Positions 11,024-22,933 of a stretch of 64,000 bases of DNA are shown here, piece after piece. The notes beneath the pieces are model-generated. The model saw nothing but the letters and a program-made list of their open reading frames with translations. It had not been told where the DNA came from and ran no database searches. The position numbers were made by a program, and so were the translations under genes. The stretch is taken from contig JANPYM010000016.1 of assembly GCA_025890175.1 (NCBI GenBank), forward strand, positions 597,036 through 661,035. The letters run 5' to 3'. This DNA comes from Ciborinia camelliae (Eukaryota > Ascomycota > Leotiomycetes > Helotiales > Sclerotiniaceae). Position 1 is the first letter of the stretch. Each line of letters starts with the position of its first letter.

Positions 11024-13551
11024 TTTTAGAGAGATAATGAAGGAAGAGTGGTTACTTTTATGAAGTTGCTTTCGAAAGAATTCGAAAATACAAGCATGGA
11101 TAAATATATATGATAGTTGAGTGAATATGATGGGAACTAGACGTATTGATGTAACGAACTACGGCAAGACTTAGGGTTGTGTAGAGAGTGATAGATAACA
11201 TTGGTGAACTAACCCCTCTTTAAATATCCTTCCTTTATTACGGTAGCCAAAGATTTACATTGTGATATGGATGGAAGCTAAACTGCACGTAGTCATGAAT
11301 TCTAAGATTTTGCCCAGTCCAAACGCAACTTCACCCAAAAGGGGAATAATGATGATGATGACCGTTTTAAAGGGTCAAAGGGTCATCGCCTAGAAACTAA
11401 TGCGTGGGGTAAGGTCGTCACTAACAGATGAAAGTGGGACCGGAATCCGGGATCTTTGTGGATCGGCATGTCAAAGTCTGGAGATATCTCAACCGGGGAA
11501 AGGGGAAATTGCCGAATTCGGTGATGTGAGGGTAATTTCCCACTCTTACTTTTCTCGTCCACGGATTGGCAATTGCCATTTTTGTTTCGTAAGTGGGACT
11601 TCCCACATCAGACTTGTCCAAGCGGTCCAAGCATACCATTTCTTGGCGATATTTGGAAACATGATCTACTTGATTTTAGGTATTAGGTATTATCAAAGTT
11701 CAAACTGTTTTCAGCGTACTACCGAGGTTAGACTTTCTCAAACGTGTAAATTATTGATATTCAGTCTCAAACCTCTCGTGAACCGTTCTCTACCACCATC
11801 TAGACCCTTTTCCAATAGATGATTGCCCGAATGATCATTGCGCATCATCTTGGCGTCTTACAACATGATGGCCAAGGAGTCTGGAGATCAAACCGTAAGT
11901 CCCAGTACCTATATCGGCATTGCATTAGTCTAAGGGACCGACCTCGGATCTGAAAATGCTGAGATTGGCGTATCCGAGGGAGATATGAAAAGGGACCTAG
12001 AAGAGATTCCCCCACACACTGTCACGGTAATCTTTCCCGGCAGAATAATGAAGACGGCTCGGACCTCGAGCAACAAAATAAACCGGTATGCAGTACCTAG
12101 TTGTTAAAATGCCGTAATGATGATGCAAAGCGTTGTAAAACGAATAATTCTATTACCTGATGGCTCGATGCCCGTTTGTTTCTCCTCTTGGCAATCACGG
12201 TCCGTTCCCCCCTAGTCTTGCCATGAATGCCTGCAATTTCAGAATCATGCGTGTATAGGTAGTGGGTTACTACTTGTACTTCATGTTTAGCATGTGATTA
12301 ACCCCAGGAAACAAATTAATCATGTGCCATCTTGATATTCAAAGTATACAATTACTTGCCGAATCATGCTCATATTTCTCAAACTGTGCTCGTAATCTTG
12401 GAATGTTACGGACTGCAAATGGGTGATGAAGTTTTGCTAACGCTGACTATAGCACGATCTGGTGGTATATTTACAATCTCCGCTTATACCCCTTTTCGAA
12501 AGACTACTCAATGCCCGGTTTGTAGCCATTTCGCTCGTTTTCTGGCTCAACACCTAAATTGTGTTTTGTGGACATGACCGCTTCCCCCCAGGGATTGTGG
12601 CTACAGGCAGTATAATCATTCTTTCCTGTGCTTTATTAGCATGTAAATTATATGTAAAAGAAAAATGGAGAGGAGTATCAAATCTTGCAGGTTTAGAAAA
12701 GGGAAGAGTATTCCGAGTTGAGGAGGTTCCAGCATCTGCGATTGAAGCTGCAAATGGCTGCTGAAGTGTCACGGTAGTAAGCGAAGGTGCAACAATCTAC
12801 GAATTGAAATGTCACTGTATGCAAGCAGTAGCATCGAACGAGGTATCTACCATGATCAGCTGCGCCGTCCAAAACCTTGGTGGTTTATTATTGCTAGTTC
12901 TCGATGGTGGTCTGGAATCTTTCTTGCCATGACCATACGGCCATTATGTTGCTTGAAGTAGGACGGGTACCCATCTCTTACTATTTCTCGGTGATTTCAG
13001 ACTCCTTATAGCCCTTAATTGCTCCCTCTCTCGCCCCATCATCCCATCAGGTCCAATACTTCCAAATCCATAGATACCCACGCCAATCCGTTCCTCATCG
13101 CTCCGAGAGCATGCTCGTAAGTGAAACTCGAAGTATCTCAATAGTAATATATGGCTCTGATTCAAGTTATATCAAACTAGAGTCATCATGACTTCCCGGA
13201 AACCGGTAAGAGGCACCAAATTGCAAATTTTACCTTCCTTTATATTTTGAGTCTCTGGTACCACCAAGATCTCTTGACTCTCTTGATAGTCTTAGTTATG
13301 GTTCGCCTTATGTTCAAGTAATTAGCCAGACAACGAATGAAAGAGGAAATTTCCTAACACAGCAGGCACCTGCATCGACATAAACTTATCTATTTAATCT
13401 ATATATAATCAATATATATAATCAAGCTTCACAAACAAATCCAAAATGCGCACACCAAAGCCACTAATAGAAACGAAGATCATATTATTACACAATTCAA
13501 AAAACTCTACAGGACAAACCACAAGTTACATACAATAAATTATACAAAAGA
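11024..13551. other. Intergenic region
   Basis: Several frames of 60-140 codons occur, at 11400-11822 and 12332-12764 for example, but none shows family resemblance, a good start context or a plausible intron chain. It is treated as non-coding. Confidence 0.45.
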
Positions 13552-13650
13552 CTAAACGCCGATAACAGAAAAGTAAAGTAGAAACACATCTATCTGAGGC
13601 CATAACAGCGGGCCAGCCGCTCATAATCTTCTTGCCCAGCAGCTAGCTGT
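13552..13650 (-). pseudogene. Decayed Rac-type GTPase fragment (copy 2)
   Basis: On the minus strand the sequence reads AGQEDYERL, then after a frame slip P-L-L-W-P-Q-I-D-V-F and L-L-Y-F-S-V, followed by a stop at 13552-13554. This follows the switch II region and next strand of Rac/Cdc42 GTPases ([21 protein letters not shown]). Frame slips and stops show it is not functional. A P-loop segment may exist upstream near 13800 but is too eroded to call. Confidence 0.6.
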
Positions 13651-14139
13651 CGAAAAATCACAAATAATATTGCAAATGAAATTGAAATCTGAGGGAGATC
13701 AGTCACGGTGCCAGAAATATCACGAGGCTACAGCAAGGACGACTATTTACCTCTACACAGACTGAAATGGCCTCAAGATAAGATGGTATCCAGGGAGACA
13801 ACTTTTTTCTTAACAGCATATCACCCTGAAATCGGTTCGTTCGGGGTTAGGGTTTAAACGGTTGGTAGAGCTCGACACCTTTGTCGGGTCCGTTGCATCT
13901 TGCAGTTCCTCGTCATTGTTTCGTCTATAAAAGGTGGCGACCAAACGGAGGATTGCTTCTCAAGTCTATGAGTTGACAAGAAATTGGGATTTTCTTGGTG
14001 CTACTACCGATTGAATGGCTAAGTGAGGATTTCGGGATACCTGGGATTGTGCCAACGGCCAAGAAGTCTATCTTTCCATGAAGATTTCGTCAAGCTTGAT
14101 GATATTGACACCGTCGCCCTTGAGGATCCCCATAAGCAT

Positions 14140-14560
14140 GGCCTGCGTGACAATGTTTGCTTTGAGTACGATTAAGATGTGCCGGAGTGGAAATAAGCTA
14201 GAATTGATTTATAGCTCAAATTATCCATTGTCCGTTGGTTGAGTGAGATCGATGAATTTCGTTGTCGATAGTGTCATTGTCGAAAGATGAAGAGCTGACA
14301 ATCGAGAAATAAATGAAAACCACATCTATTTGAGGATATGAAAGCGGGCTTCGTGGCCGCAATCTGTCACAATCCTTTTTTCCAGCAGCATCCCACAAGC
14401 TCAGGCATATCGGTTTCCTGACATCCACTCTCAGCGACTACAAACCCGAAGCAGCAGTTGGTGATTTCACCATGAGACGCCATATTTGGCGGCATCAACT
14501 ATTTCTCGAAATCAAATCTTTCCTTCGAGTAGCGCGATATCGTGTGACCACCATACACTT
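14140..14560 (-). pseudogene. Decayed Rac-type small GTPase (copy 1)
   Basis: Reading the minus strand from 14560, the DNA tracks a Rac gene through several frames. AAGTGT-ATGGTGGTC corresponds to KCVVV before the P-loop. GGAAAGATTTGATTTC corresponds to the GKTCLLIS region. GGTGAAATCACCAACT corresponds to GEYIPT. Then [16 protein letters not shown] corresponds to VDGKPISLGLWDTAG, followed by [30 protein letters not shown] and, further down, ILIVLKANIV matching IPIILVGTKL. The longest open piece is 14216-14428. GKT is changed and interrupted by TGA, the switch II GQED reads GKKDC, and frame slips separate the pieces, so the copy cannot encode a working GTPase. Family assignment is secure; the exact ends are not. 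Confidence 0.75.
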
Positions 14561-15397
14561 AGACATCTTTGGTTACGGGGAATTGCCTGCGTGGAGCCTT
14601 ATCTGTGGACTTCGTTCCTTTGTGAGCCAGATCTTTGCGACTTTTCCATGGCAAGTTGAAGGATGACGAAATGCTCTTTTGTTTGTTTGTTTGTTTCTTT
14701 GGAAGAATAGTGCTGTGTATTGATACGTAAGCATTGCTCTCTATATATGATTGAAGATAGCTGAGTATCGCTGGGCTTGTGAATTTTGAATTTAAGATCG
14801 AATGGAAAAACTTGAGGGTTCACCCCATGGCGCGATGGCGAGATTCAGGAAGCAAGAAAGAGAACTTACAGTTTGTATGGTTTTAACGTAGTAAATATAT
14901 TTTTGGTGAATTGAGAGACTTGAAAAGTTTGGCAGTTTGGCATTGAAGGTTTGGTAAAGTAGGTAGAAATTATCACAAAAGTGTGTGTTTGTGGGATAAG
15001 GAGAATGATCTAACCTTTCCCGGTGGAAAGGATCGGAAAAGAAATCGCAGGACTGTTCACCTTTGAGCCATAGAAAACTTCACAGATAACTTGAATGAGA
15101 CTTGATTATTAATACCTAAATTAATCAAGTAAACAACATCTCTTGATATTTCCTTCATGAACTAGAGCTCCTGTTGATAAAAATCAACAACCTCTATCTT
15201 TCTAGAAAGTCCGCCCCAAATGTAATTAAAGCCATCTGCCTCTTTATCAAGAATGGAAATTTCCATCAAAATGTAAGTTATCACTTATACACAATCTTTG
15301 CCATCCTCAATCCTTGATCAGGTGCGTTAGTCAAGGAAATTTTCCTGATCATCACGGGTGAATAGTAACAGCTTTGTGAAATGGATCAGGACTCCTT
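14561..15397. other. Intergenic region
   Basis: No gene seen. A short GTTT run lies at about 14680-14697. Confidence 0.4.
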
Positions 15398-16695
15398 CTA
15401 AGAATCGGTAGTATCAACAACAACTTTCAGAACCAATCTTCCATCGTCATCCTTAACTCTACCAGCCATTGCAAAAGCCTCCGGAATATTCTCGAATCCC
15501 TTGTATCTCTGCGTGATCAACTTTGAGAGATCTGGAAGTAAGGGATCATTGCTTGCCACAAGCTGAATGGCATCCGTGTAAGTGTTTGCGTATCGGAAGA
15601 CACCAACGAGATCAACTTCTCGTAGGGCTGCTGCAGAAATCGGTAATGTTTGTATAGGGGTTCCCATGCCAATTAGCATTATCTTTCCTCCCGGTTTGGT
15701 TGACTGACGTAAATTAGTTTCAATTTCTTTCCAGAATACCATTTCACTTACATATATCGAGGCCTGAAGGCATGATTCAACGCCTGTACACTCAAATACT
15801 GCATCGACCTCTCCTTCTCCAGATGCCTCCTTGACTAATTCGGCAACCTCTTTCGCAAATGCCAACTTATCCTCAATTGACTGAGGTCTCTTCATAGGAA
15901 CCAAGAGTTTGGCATCTGCGAAGTTGTTCTGGAGTGCGAAGTCTAATCGGTCGGGCTGTATATCTGCTATAACAATATTCTTGGCACCGGTTACCTTGCA
16001 CATGGCCGCAACCAAGAGACCCACTGCTCCGGCACCAAATACGAGCACTGTCTTGCCCTTTGGCAGAGCAGCTCTTCTCGTACCATGGATGGCGACGCTG
16101 AGAGGTTCAAGTATGGCACCGAGCTCAAGAGACACCTCTGATGGCAATCTACACTGGTGAGCACGCGGGAGGAAAGATATAGAATGAATCAATACTTACA
16201 GATGGCAATATTCTGCAGGATGATTGATCCGTTCCTGCAAAGTTCCTTGAAAATGTGGGAATGCTTTTGCTGAGCTTCTAAACTTCATTTCTTTGCAAAT
16301 ATTGTATCTTCCAGTTGCACACAATTCACAAGTCTTGCAAGGGAGTCCAACTTCCAACGCAACATGGTCTCCAACATTCAAATTGCTGACTTCGGAGCCA
16401 ATAGCAGTAACAACACCAGCAGATTCATGACCAAGAGTCATGGGCTCCCTTACGATAATATCTCCATTTCTATAGTGATTATAGTAATGTAAGTCAGATC
16501 CGCAGAGACCGGTCGCTTGTACCGCAACTTGTACCTCTGTTGGTTCAGGTACACCAAGGGTACGAGTTTCCTTTCGAATGTTAGCCAGCATATTCTCGTC
16601 TTCTAGAACCACTTGAGGGACCCACTTACAACTTGCAAGTCTTTGGCGGCATGAAGCACGGAAGCTTTTACTTCTCCTTGGTTAGTAGAAGTCAT
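15398..16695 (-). CDS. NAD-dependent zinc polyol dehydrogenase (sorbitol/xylitol/arabinitol dehydrogenase type)
   Basis: Oxidises a sugar alcohol to the ketose with NAD+. Four exons (16695-16630, 16570-16200, 16148-15752, 15703-15398) give 379 aa. The catalytic zinc region is GLCGSDLHYY with GHESAGV. The structural zinc site is PCKTCELCATGRYNIC. The Rossmann motif is GAGAVG, and the acidic residue in IADIQ favours NAD over NADP. The last intron (48 bases) is in phase 0 and has no stop, so a reader could miss it; the retained segment is absent from the family. The substrate (sorbitol, xylitol or L-arabinitol) cannot be fixed from sequence. It is divergent from the SDR gene at 17126 with 430 bases between the starts, so the pair may share a promoter. 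Confidence 0.93.
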
Positions 16696-17125
16696 GATGT
16701 TGAGTGATTTCTTGCAAGAGATGTTGGTTTCAGAAAGTTCATTTCAATATCAAAATGATTAGGTACTTGTAGCTTGCCAAGTTGATGTGGTACGGTAGTT
16801 AGTTCGTATTAAATACCTCCGTGTACAATCAACCATCGGCTTATGACGGTGTAAGAAACAGGATAAGTCATGTACCCCCTCTTCCCCCCCACAACTCCAC
16901 CACTCTGACCACTATGGAGAAATTTGGCCTAGCCAATCCCCCCACGTCCAACTTTTCGGCCCGCTGGTCGGAGGGGAAAGCGCAACCTAGAAATGGAAAT
17001 TAACGTATTTGATCGATGATCAATTGATATACCCACTAGGTCGGTCTACTTATTCATCCCAACTTCCAGAAAAGATGTAAGGCAATACCAAAAAAACAAG
17101 ACATCTTCGGGTACGAAATAATATA
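16696..17125. promoter_or_regulatory. Divergent promoter between polyol dehydrogenase and KduD-like SDR
   Basis: A 430-base spacer with a pyrimidine-rich part on the + strand. Three matches to the CreA carbon-repressor consensus SYGGRG occur on the minus strand, at 16887-16892, 16895-16900 and 16940-16945. Shared carbon control is inference; the sites are short and also arise by chance. Confidence 0.45.
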
Positions 17126-18043
17126 ATGGCTACCGCAGCTTCAGCAGCACTATTCTCTTTAGAGGGACAAACAGCACTCGTTACTGGTGGTACACGGGGT
17201 ATTGGACAAGCTGCTTGCATAGCACTTGCCGAGGCAGGAGCAGATTTGATCTTGATACAGGTAACTCGAGTTTAGTTACGCTGTATTCGAATTAATGTGG
17301 ACTGACGAATATTTGCGTAACAGCGTAATCGTGACAATCTCGAGACGCAGAAAGCCGTCGAAGCTCTTGGCAGGAAAGCTCCCATATACACCGCGGACCT
17401 TGCATCGAAGGAAGAAGTCGCCGGCATCACATCTACTGTCCTGAAAGATGGACACTCGATAAATATCCTCGTAAACTGTGCCGGAATTCAACGGCGTCAT
17501 CCGAGCCACGAGTTCCCGGATAACGACTGGAATGAGGTGCGCATCTAATGGCGCATGTTTGTCGAGGGTGTATTATGCTAATAATTATCGTTTTAGGTGA
17601 TTCAAGTCAACCTCAACACCGTCTTTTCTCTCTGTCGTGATGTTGGAGCCCACATGTTAAACCTCGAACCATCCGCTTCCACCGGTCGTCGAGGTAGCAT
17701 CATCAATTTTGCCAGTCTTCTTAGCTTTCAGGGTGGTCTTACTGTTCCTGCATATTCAGCATCGAAAGGTGCGGTGGCACAGCTTTCCAAAGCTTTATCC
17801 AACGAATGGGCATCGAAAGGGATTAATGTCAATGCAATTGCTCCAGGCTATATTGAGACGGAGATGAATACTGCGTTATTGGCCAATCCAGAAAGATTGA
17901 GGAGTATCAGTGAAAGGATACCGGCGGGTCGATGGGGTGCTCCGGAAGACTTCAAAGCGAGTGTCGTTTTCTTGGCAAGCAAGGGGAGCGCATATATCTC
18001 GGGACATATTCTTACGATAGATGGTGGCTGGATGGGCAGATAA
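17126..18043 (+). CDS. Short-chain dehydrogenase, 2-deoxy-D-gluconate 3-dehydrogenase (KduD) type
   Basis: A classical SDR of 264 aa from exons 17126-17260, 17324-17536 and 17597-18043. The coenzyme motif TGGTRGIG lies at about residues 20-27. NCAG replaces NNAG at about 95. The catalytic Ser is in the strand SIINFAS and the pair YSASK follows. Next comes [16 protein letters not shown], and the C-terminus [15 protein letters not shown] is typical of the gluconate/KduD branch. Family members interconvert keto and hydroxy groups on sugar acids. The exact substrate is inferred from overall resemblance only. It is transcribed away from the polyol dehydrogenase, suggesting a common pathway. Confidence 0.92.
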
Positions 18044-18582
18044 AAATCCATGGTGAATTGATGGGATTAAGAATAATTTCTTGTCTGTATTCAACTCCTT
18101 CATTTTTTCGTCATTGTCGCTTGGGACTTGGGACTTGGGTGTATACTCATGTTTAGCTCAATCTCTGAGGATTCACGGCTTCCACAACTTCAGACTGGCA
18201 CCACCGATTCAATCTTTATTCTTAAATTCGGCAAGGCCAATAGAGATAGCTATATGATGTCGGTATTGACCCTTAATTCCGAACTCAATAGTAATATAAT
18301 ATAGGAATAGAATTGATCGATTTTCAGAATAGGAGGAACCATTTTCAATATCATTGAACGCTCTCTTGTATATGTCTATGGCATTAATCATTAAAATGAC
18401 TGCGCAGCAGCTACTCAAAACAAGAAACTTCCAGAACTCCAACATCATCATCATCGAGAGACAGATAAGATTCCCATACATTCCCACACCAGCATTAACT
18501 CCATATACCCAACCCAGGAACAAAACTTCGTCATTCTTTTCCATTGCCCATGGTAATTGCTCCATCTTCTCGAAATCCCCAA

Positions 18583-19032
18583 TCAATCCAACCTCTCCCT
18601 CCCTACCCCGCCATAAGGAATCATGCCCTGCCCTCCATCCATCCTCCTCCAAACCATCTCAACCCTCCTCTCACTCTCCGCCTCCCCCTCAATCTTAACC
18701 CATCTCCCTTCCTTTGCCTTTTCCTTCTTTCGACTTGACAGCTTCAGTTTCATAAATTTCACTTCGGTGTTGAGTTTGGTGTAGAGGGATCGTGTGCGTG
18801 AGAGCGTGGTGGAGGGCTTGAGACAGCTGGCGGAGCTGGCGGCGCCAGAGGATTGGGGACTCAAAATTGGGAATGAGGAATCCGAGAATGGTGAGGAATA
18901 GGTGGAGAAGGGCCTGCTACGGCTGGGCTTGAAACTGTGGTGGGTGGAGGAGGCAGTGGAGGTGGTGGAAGAGCTGCGAGTGGAGGTTGGGGTCGTGGGA
19001 CGGAGGAGGGGTGCATTCATTTCCATATCCAT
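18583..19032 (-). CDS. Small Ser/Thr-rich hypothetical protein
   Basis: A possible single-exon gene of 149 aa starting at the ATG at 19032. The N-terminus (MNAPLLRPTTP) is followed by a long Ser/Thr/Pro-rich stretch. A basic, possibly helical segment (TKLNTEVKFMKLKLSSRKKEK) and a charged WVKIEGEAESERRVEMVWRRM tail come next. No known domain was recognised. The non-random tail is the main support. Low complexity over half its length leaves it uncertain, and the frame open further upstream reads as leader. Confidence 0.45.
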   Translation of the reverse strand: MDMEMNAPLLRPTTPTSTRSSSTTSTASSTHHSFKPSRSRPFSTYSSPFSDSSFPILSPQSSGAASSASCLKPSTTLSRTRSLYTKLNTEVKFMKLKLSSRKKEKAKEGRWVKIEGEAESERRVEMVWRRMDGGQGMIPYGGVGRERLD

Positions 19033-21322
19033 GTTGGGATTTGCTTGGGGAATTACTGTATGGCGTTTGATATGAAAACAGAAAAAAGAAGAGAGCAAAC
19101 GAATTCTATAAAATCGTAGAATTTGGAAAGAAAGAAGATGGAGATTTGCGAATGCACCAGGCAATTGCAGTATGAATGAAATCCAAAATGTCGAATTATT
19201 GAACTTATTAGCCAGAGAAGCTATGGAAAATGTACAACATAGAAACACCCATCATCATCATCTCCACAGAAACTCCGTCTTTCTTATATACCCCTCCATT
19301 ACCTCTCTCTCCTCTCCCATCTTCCAAAAATAAAACAAACACGATTCCCACCTTATTACTCACCTCACCACATTCTCCCACTCAAAAAATCAACAAACCC
19401 CATTCAATCCACTTACATAAATTCAAGATGAAACCCAAGGCGCCTACGCGGCTGTGAAATTTCCAACCGCATCGTGAAGAGTGCCGAAGACTCTGGATTG
19501 AACAGGACTCTTGTATATATATGATTGGCGTTGATTGGCATCTAGAGATTGGAGGTAAGACTTCGGGGCGCCTGTGGTACCGTTTTGCTGGGGAGAATGT
19601 TTTGAAACCGTCAAATTACAGGCTGTGCTTGCTCCGGGGATTTTTTGGGCGCTTGACGGGGGTTGATGATTCTCTTTTGGGGGATTGATCTGCCTCTGGT
19701 TTTTTTTTGATGGTGGAAAATGGGATGGGATGGGATGGGATGGGAAAGCAAAGCTTGGAAGAAATTAATTTCTCGTGATTTATGCATGGAAATTTGAACC
19801 GCATTGAAATTTGAACCGCACTGCGTTGCTGGAGCCCTCAACTCATGGATATGAAACACCACCACACGCCTGAACGGACAATCACGTGATCAACACGTCT
19901 TCCAAAATATGCACTTAAACTCCATTATTTCCATTTCCATTTCCGCTGTGCTACGACTCTGCCTCCCGTCATCTCCGACACACCACCCAGAACCTCAAAA
20001 TAGTATCCTTTGCGGAATATTTTGTAGGGCTGGAGTCGCAGACGTATTATATTAAGTTTTCCTCTGACAACTTGTCACTGGTACAAGCCAATGAGGTCAC
20101 GAGAAAGAGTTTTATTTAGAAAAATATGTTTGTGTGGACTGTGGACTTGTGGATTGCAGGTGGATTGTTGGATTGTGGAGTGGTTGTGCAGCTAGGTAGG
20201 TAGCTGTGTGCTTTTATCTTCATATTATTATTATTTATCTATTTATCCTCATATTATTATTTATCTATTTATTCTCATATTATTATTTATACCTACTAAG
20301 TATTATTCATATTATTCATATTATTTATTAATAACATTTTCATGAATTCATTAATTCATTAATCCGTAACGCTGCTAACGCATCGGTAGTTAATTTCCTG
20401 CCATAATCCTCCGTCCCTATTACCTACCTACCTAGGTCGTACTAGTTAATACTCGACGTGAGCTTTTCCGAAGCTTTTCCTCAAGGAAGAGCAAATCCCG
20501 TTGGCCGGAAACGAGATTAAACATTGGCACTCATAGAGATGAGATTACCAGATTACTGTATTAGACAGCGAACCTTATGATTATGAGAAATCATTCATTT
20601 CGGAAGGTGGGTTCATGCCACTTCATGGATATTTCCAATTTTCCATCGCATTTTTCTTATTCTTGTTCATATGCTTCTTCATAAAACATAATACAGTTCA
20701 CGACTACTGTAAGACATTTCAAGACTTTCTCCATACCCATACCTACTCTATATGATTCGATAGTTCGCTTTCTCTCTTCACTGCCCACTTACCACTTACT
20801 ACTTACTGGTACTTACTACTCACTCTTCACTTCACTCATTTCACCTCACTTCACTTGATTTTCACTTCACTTCATTCGTTACATACATTATTGACATTAA
20901 CATTGAACGGAAATACCTTTTCTGTTCGAATCGAATCTAAGGTTCTCTTAAAGGTTGGGCCTATTAAGAAAGCTTTGGGCAGCATTGCATGCAGTCGTCT
21001 GCCAAAGATCACTTCACTCGTTCCAAAAACGCGAAACCTGCAACAGCAACGGCAACTGCAACTTCTCCTTAACACCGAGAAGAAATTATTTGATACTTAG
21101 GTTAGAAGGTCTTGGGACTGGTACTCGGTCTTAGATTATTGATAATCCTCTAAAGCAACCGCGTTGCTTTGGGATTTGGAGCTATCAAATCCTTTTTCAG
21201 GAAAGGATTCAGAGGATTTCAAGGCTGCGCCAAGTGAATAATCTCTTATTGTTAATAATATCACATTGGATTCAAGATTTTTAAAGGCAACAAGATACCT
21301 AGAACTTCCAGAACAGACAACC
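19033..21322. other. Intergenic region with simple repeats
   Basis: No gene seen. It contains a GGGAT run (19723-19744), ATTATT/TTTAT arrays (20220-20340) and CTTCACTT-type runs (20820-20875). The last part is the likely promoter and leader of the next gene. Confidence 0.5.
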
Positions 21323-22933
21323 ATGGAGAAAGCAGAAGAAGACACCGGACAACCCTCTTTCACCAGAAGATCTCCATCACCAACCGGAATACCTACACTA
21401 GCTATAGGAGCACCTAGGAATTTCTCTCGATGCGTTTCTACGGCCTCCGAGGGCTCCGTTTATTCTGGCAGATCAAGTACTATGAGTCGCACATCTGAGA
21501 ATAGTTCAGTCGGAAGCTCGGTTTCACGATCATCATCTGCGAGTTATGGAACTAGAAGGCCGAAACGACGCGGTTATGTTAGACCACAAGGAACCAACTT
21601 TGCGAAGTCAGCACAAGCAAGAGAGAGTGTTTTGAGCTTGGGAAGCATAGCCCATTTACAATATTACTTCGCTCGAACCGGTCTGCTGGACGGAAAAGGT
21701 GGGCGATTGGTGAAGAAGAGGAAGGATGGGACGGAGACTCTGGACTTATCGGTTTTGGACACGTCATTCCTTGTACCTAGATCAGGATCTGATGCGGACT
21801 CATCATATGCTTCCACGGCTAGCAGCCCCGAGCTCACTGCACAACTGGGTGGCCTGATCGTAGACAGTCCTATAAACGACTACAATGAGGATGAGGATGA
21901 ATATTTTAGCGACGAAGAAGATGATAACCCTTTGCATATGCTTCCTCCAACGGCAAGTACCTATATCCACCGCGAGAAAGTTGTTGCCCCTCCTCCAACT
22001 CTCGATCAACTTAGGAGGGACCTAGTGGATGCTCTTAACAATGCTACTGCAGCTCTAGAAGATGCAAAGCATGCAAGAACACCACCAGCGTCTCCATTGC
22101 CCAAACCAAAAGCCGAACCCACCAATCCTGCAGATTCCGATGCTAAGAATACAGGCTGGTTTGAGGTTCAAGGCATGCATATACTCGATATTATGACTCT
22201 GGCTATTCGTGCAGCAAAAATGTACTATACAGCCCACGAGCATCCTGAACGCCTCCTAGCGATTAAGTCCGAAAAAGAAATCCGAGGAGAACTTTTATCT
22301 GTCCTTGAAGTTTTGAAGCGTATGGCTACTCGAGTATTCGCCAGTGGAATGCGCACAGAGGAAAAGGAGACGATGGTCAACTGGGTTGACGGCGTACGCA
22401 ACATGCTTAGACGAGAGAAAGTCCTCGAGTATGAGGAAAGAGCGTTAATAGCAAGTTGGACGTGGCTTCATGGCGATGACTGGGAAGGGAAGGAAATTGA
22501 AAGAGAGTACGCATTCCTAAAATCAATGGACCCGGAACCCGATACTCTACCACCACTGTCGTTGGTGAAGGATGTCACAGATGACAGTCTACTCCCTACA
22601 CCATTCCTTGCGGAAATGAAAACCGGCCTAAGATTAGTGAAGCTACATAATGCAGCAGTCAAGAAGAGCAAAAGACCCTTCGGGGCAATACCTACATTCC
22701 ATACCGAATTCACCAAGCCGTACCGATCAGCCGAGAACCTTCGATTCTGGGTCAAAGCTGCGGAATTAAGATGGGAAGTAGAAGTCAAATTTGATGTTAT
22801 GGGAGTTGTAAATAACGAAGATCGTGATGCATGGGAAGGATTTGAAGAAGTTATCTGGAAATGGTGTCGAATGGTCCGGGAGGAACTATCGGAAGAATTA
22901 AAAAGACCCAGGAAGATGTCTATTAAGGTCTAG
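21323..22933 (+). CDS. Conserved-looking protein of unknown function, 536 aa
   Basis: One exon. The open frame extends upstream to a TTG at 21266, but the first ATG is 21323, in a good context (ACAACCATGG), so I start there. The N-terminal ~130 residues are Ser-rich (EGSVYSGRSSTMSRTSENSS) and likely phosphorylated and disordered. A short folded-looking motif follows (LSLGSIAHLQYYFARTGLLDGKGGR), then an acidic stretch (NEDEDEYFSDEEDDN). The C-terminal ~260 residues are helical and Trp-rich (GWFEVQGMHILDIMTLAIRAAKMYYTAHEHPERL and later ENLRFWVKAAELRWEVEVKFD). No transmembrane segment or catalytic motif is visible. Codon use and residue conservation look like a real gene; the function is unknown. 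Confidence 0.85.
   Translation: MEKAEEDTGQPSFTRRSPSPTGIPTLAIGAPRNFSRCVSTASEGSVYSGRSSTMSRTSENSSVGSSVSRSSSASYGTRRPKRRGYVRPQGTNFAKSAQARESVLSLGSIAHLQYYFARTGLLDGKGGRLVKKRKDGTETLDLSVLDTSFLVPRSGSDADSSYASTASSPELTAQLGGLIVDSPINDYNEDEDEYFSDEEDDNPLHMLPPTASTYIHREKVVAPPPTLDQLRRDLVDALNNATAALEDAKHARTPPASPLPKPKAEPTNPADSDAKNTGWFEVQGMHILDIMTLAIRAAKMYYTAHEHPERLLAIKSEKEIRGELLSVLEVLKRMATRVFASGMRTEEKETMVNWVDGVRNMLRREKVLEYEERALIASWTWLHGDDWEGKEIEREYAFLKSMDPEPDTLPPLSLVKDVTDDSLLPTPFLAEMKTGLRLVKLHNAAVKKSKRPFGAIPTFHTEFTKPYRSAENLRFWVKAAELRWEVEVKFDVMGVVNNEDRDAWEGFEEVIWKWCRMVREELSEELKRPRKMSIKV

Noticed and set aside
11400..11822. 140-codon + strand frame
   Set aside because: Composition and lack of resemblance suggest a chance frame in a promoter-like region.
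12332..12764. Two adjacent + strand frames with a possible single membrane segment
   Set aside because: No recognisable family, no consistent intron between them, and an overlapping frame on the other strand of similar length.
14470..14680. Histone H3-like string (KSTDKAPRRQ) on the minus strand
   Set aside because: It resembles the H3 tail for about ten residues, but the following DNA aligns much better and for longer with a decayed Rac GTPase. The H3 match is taken as chance.
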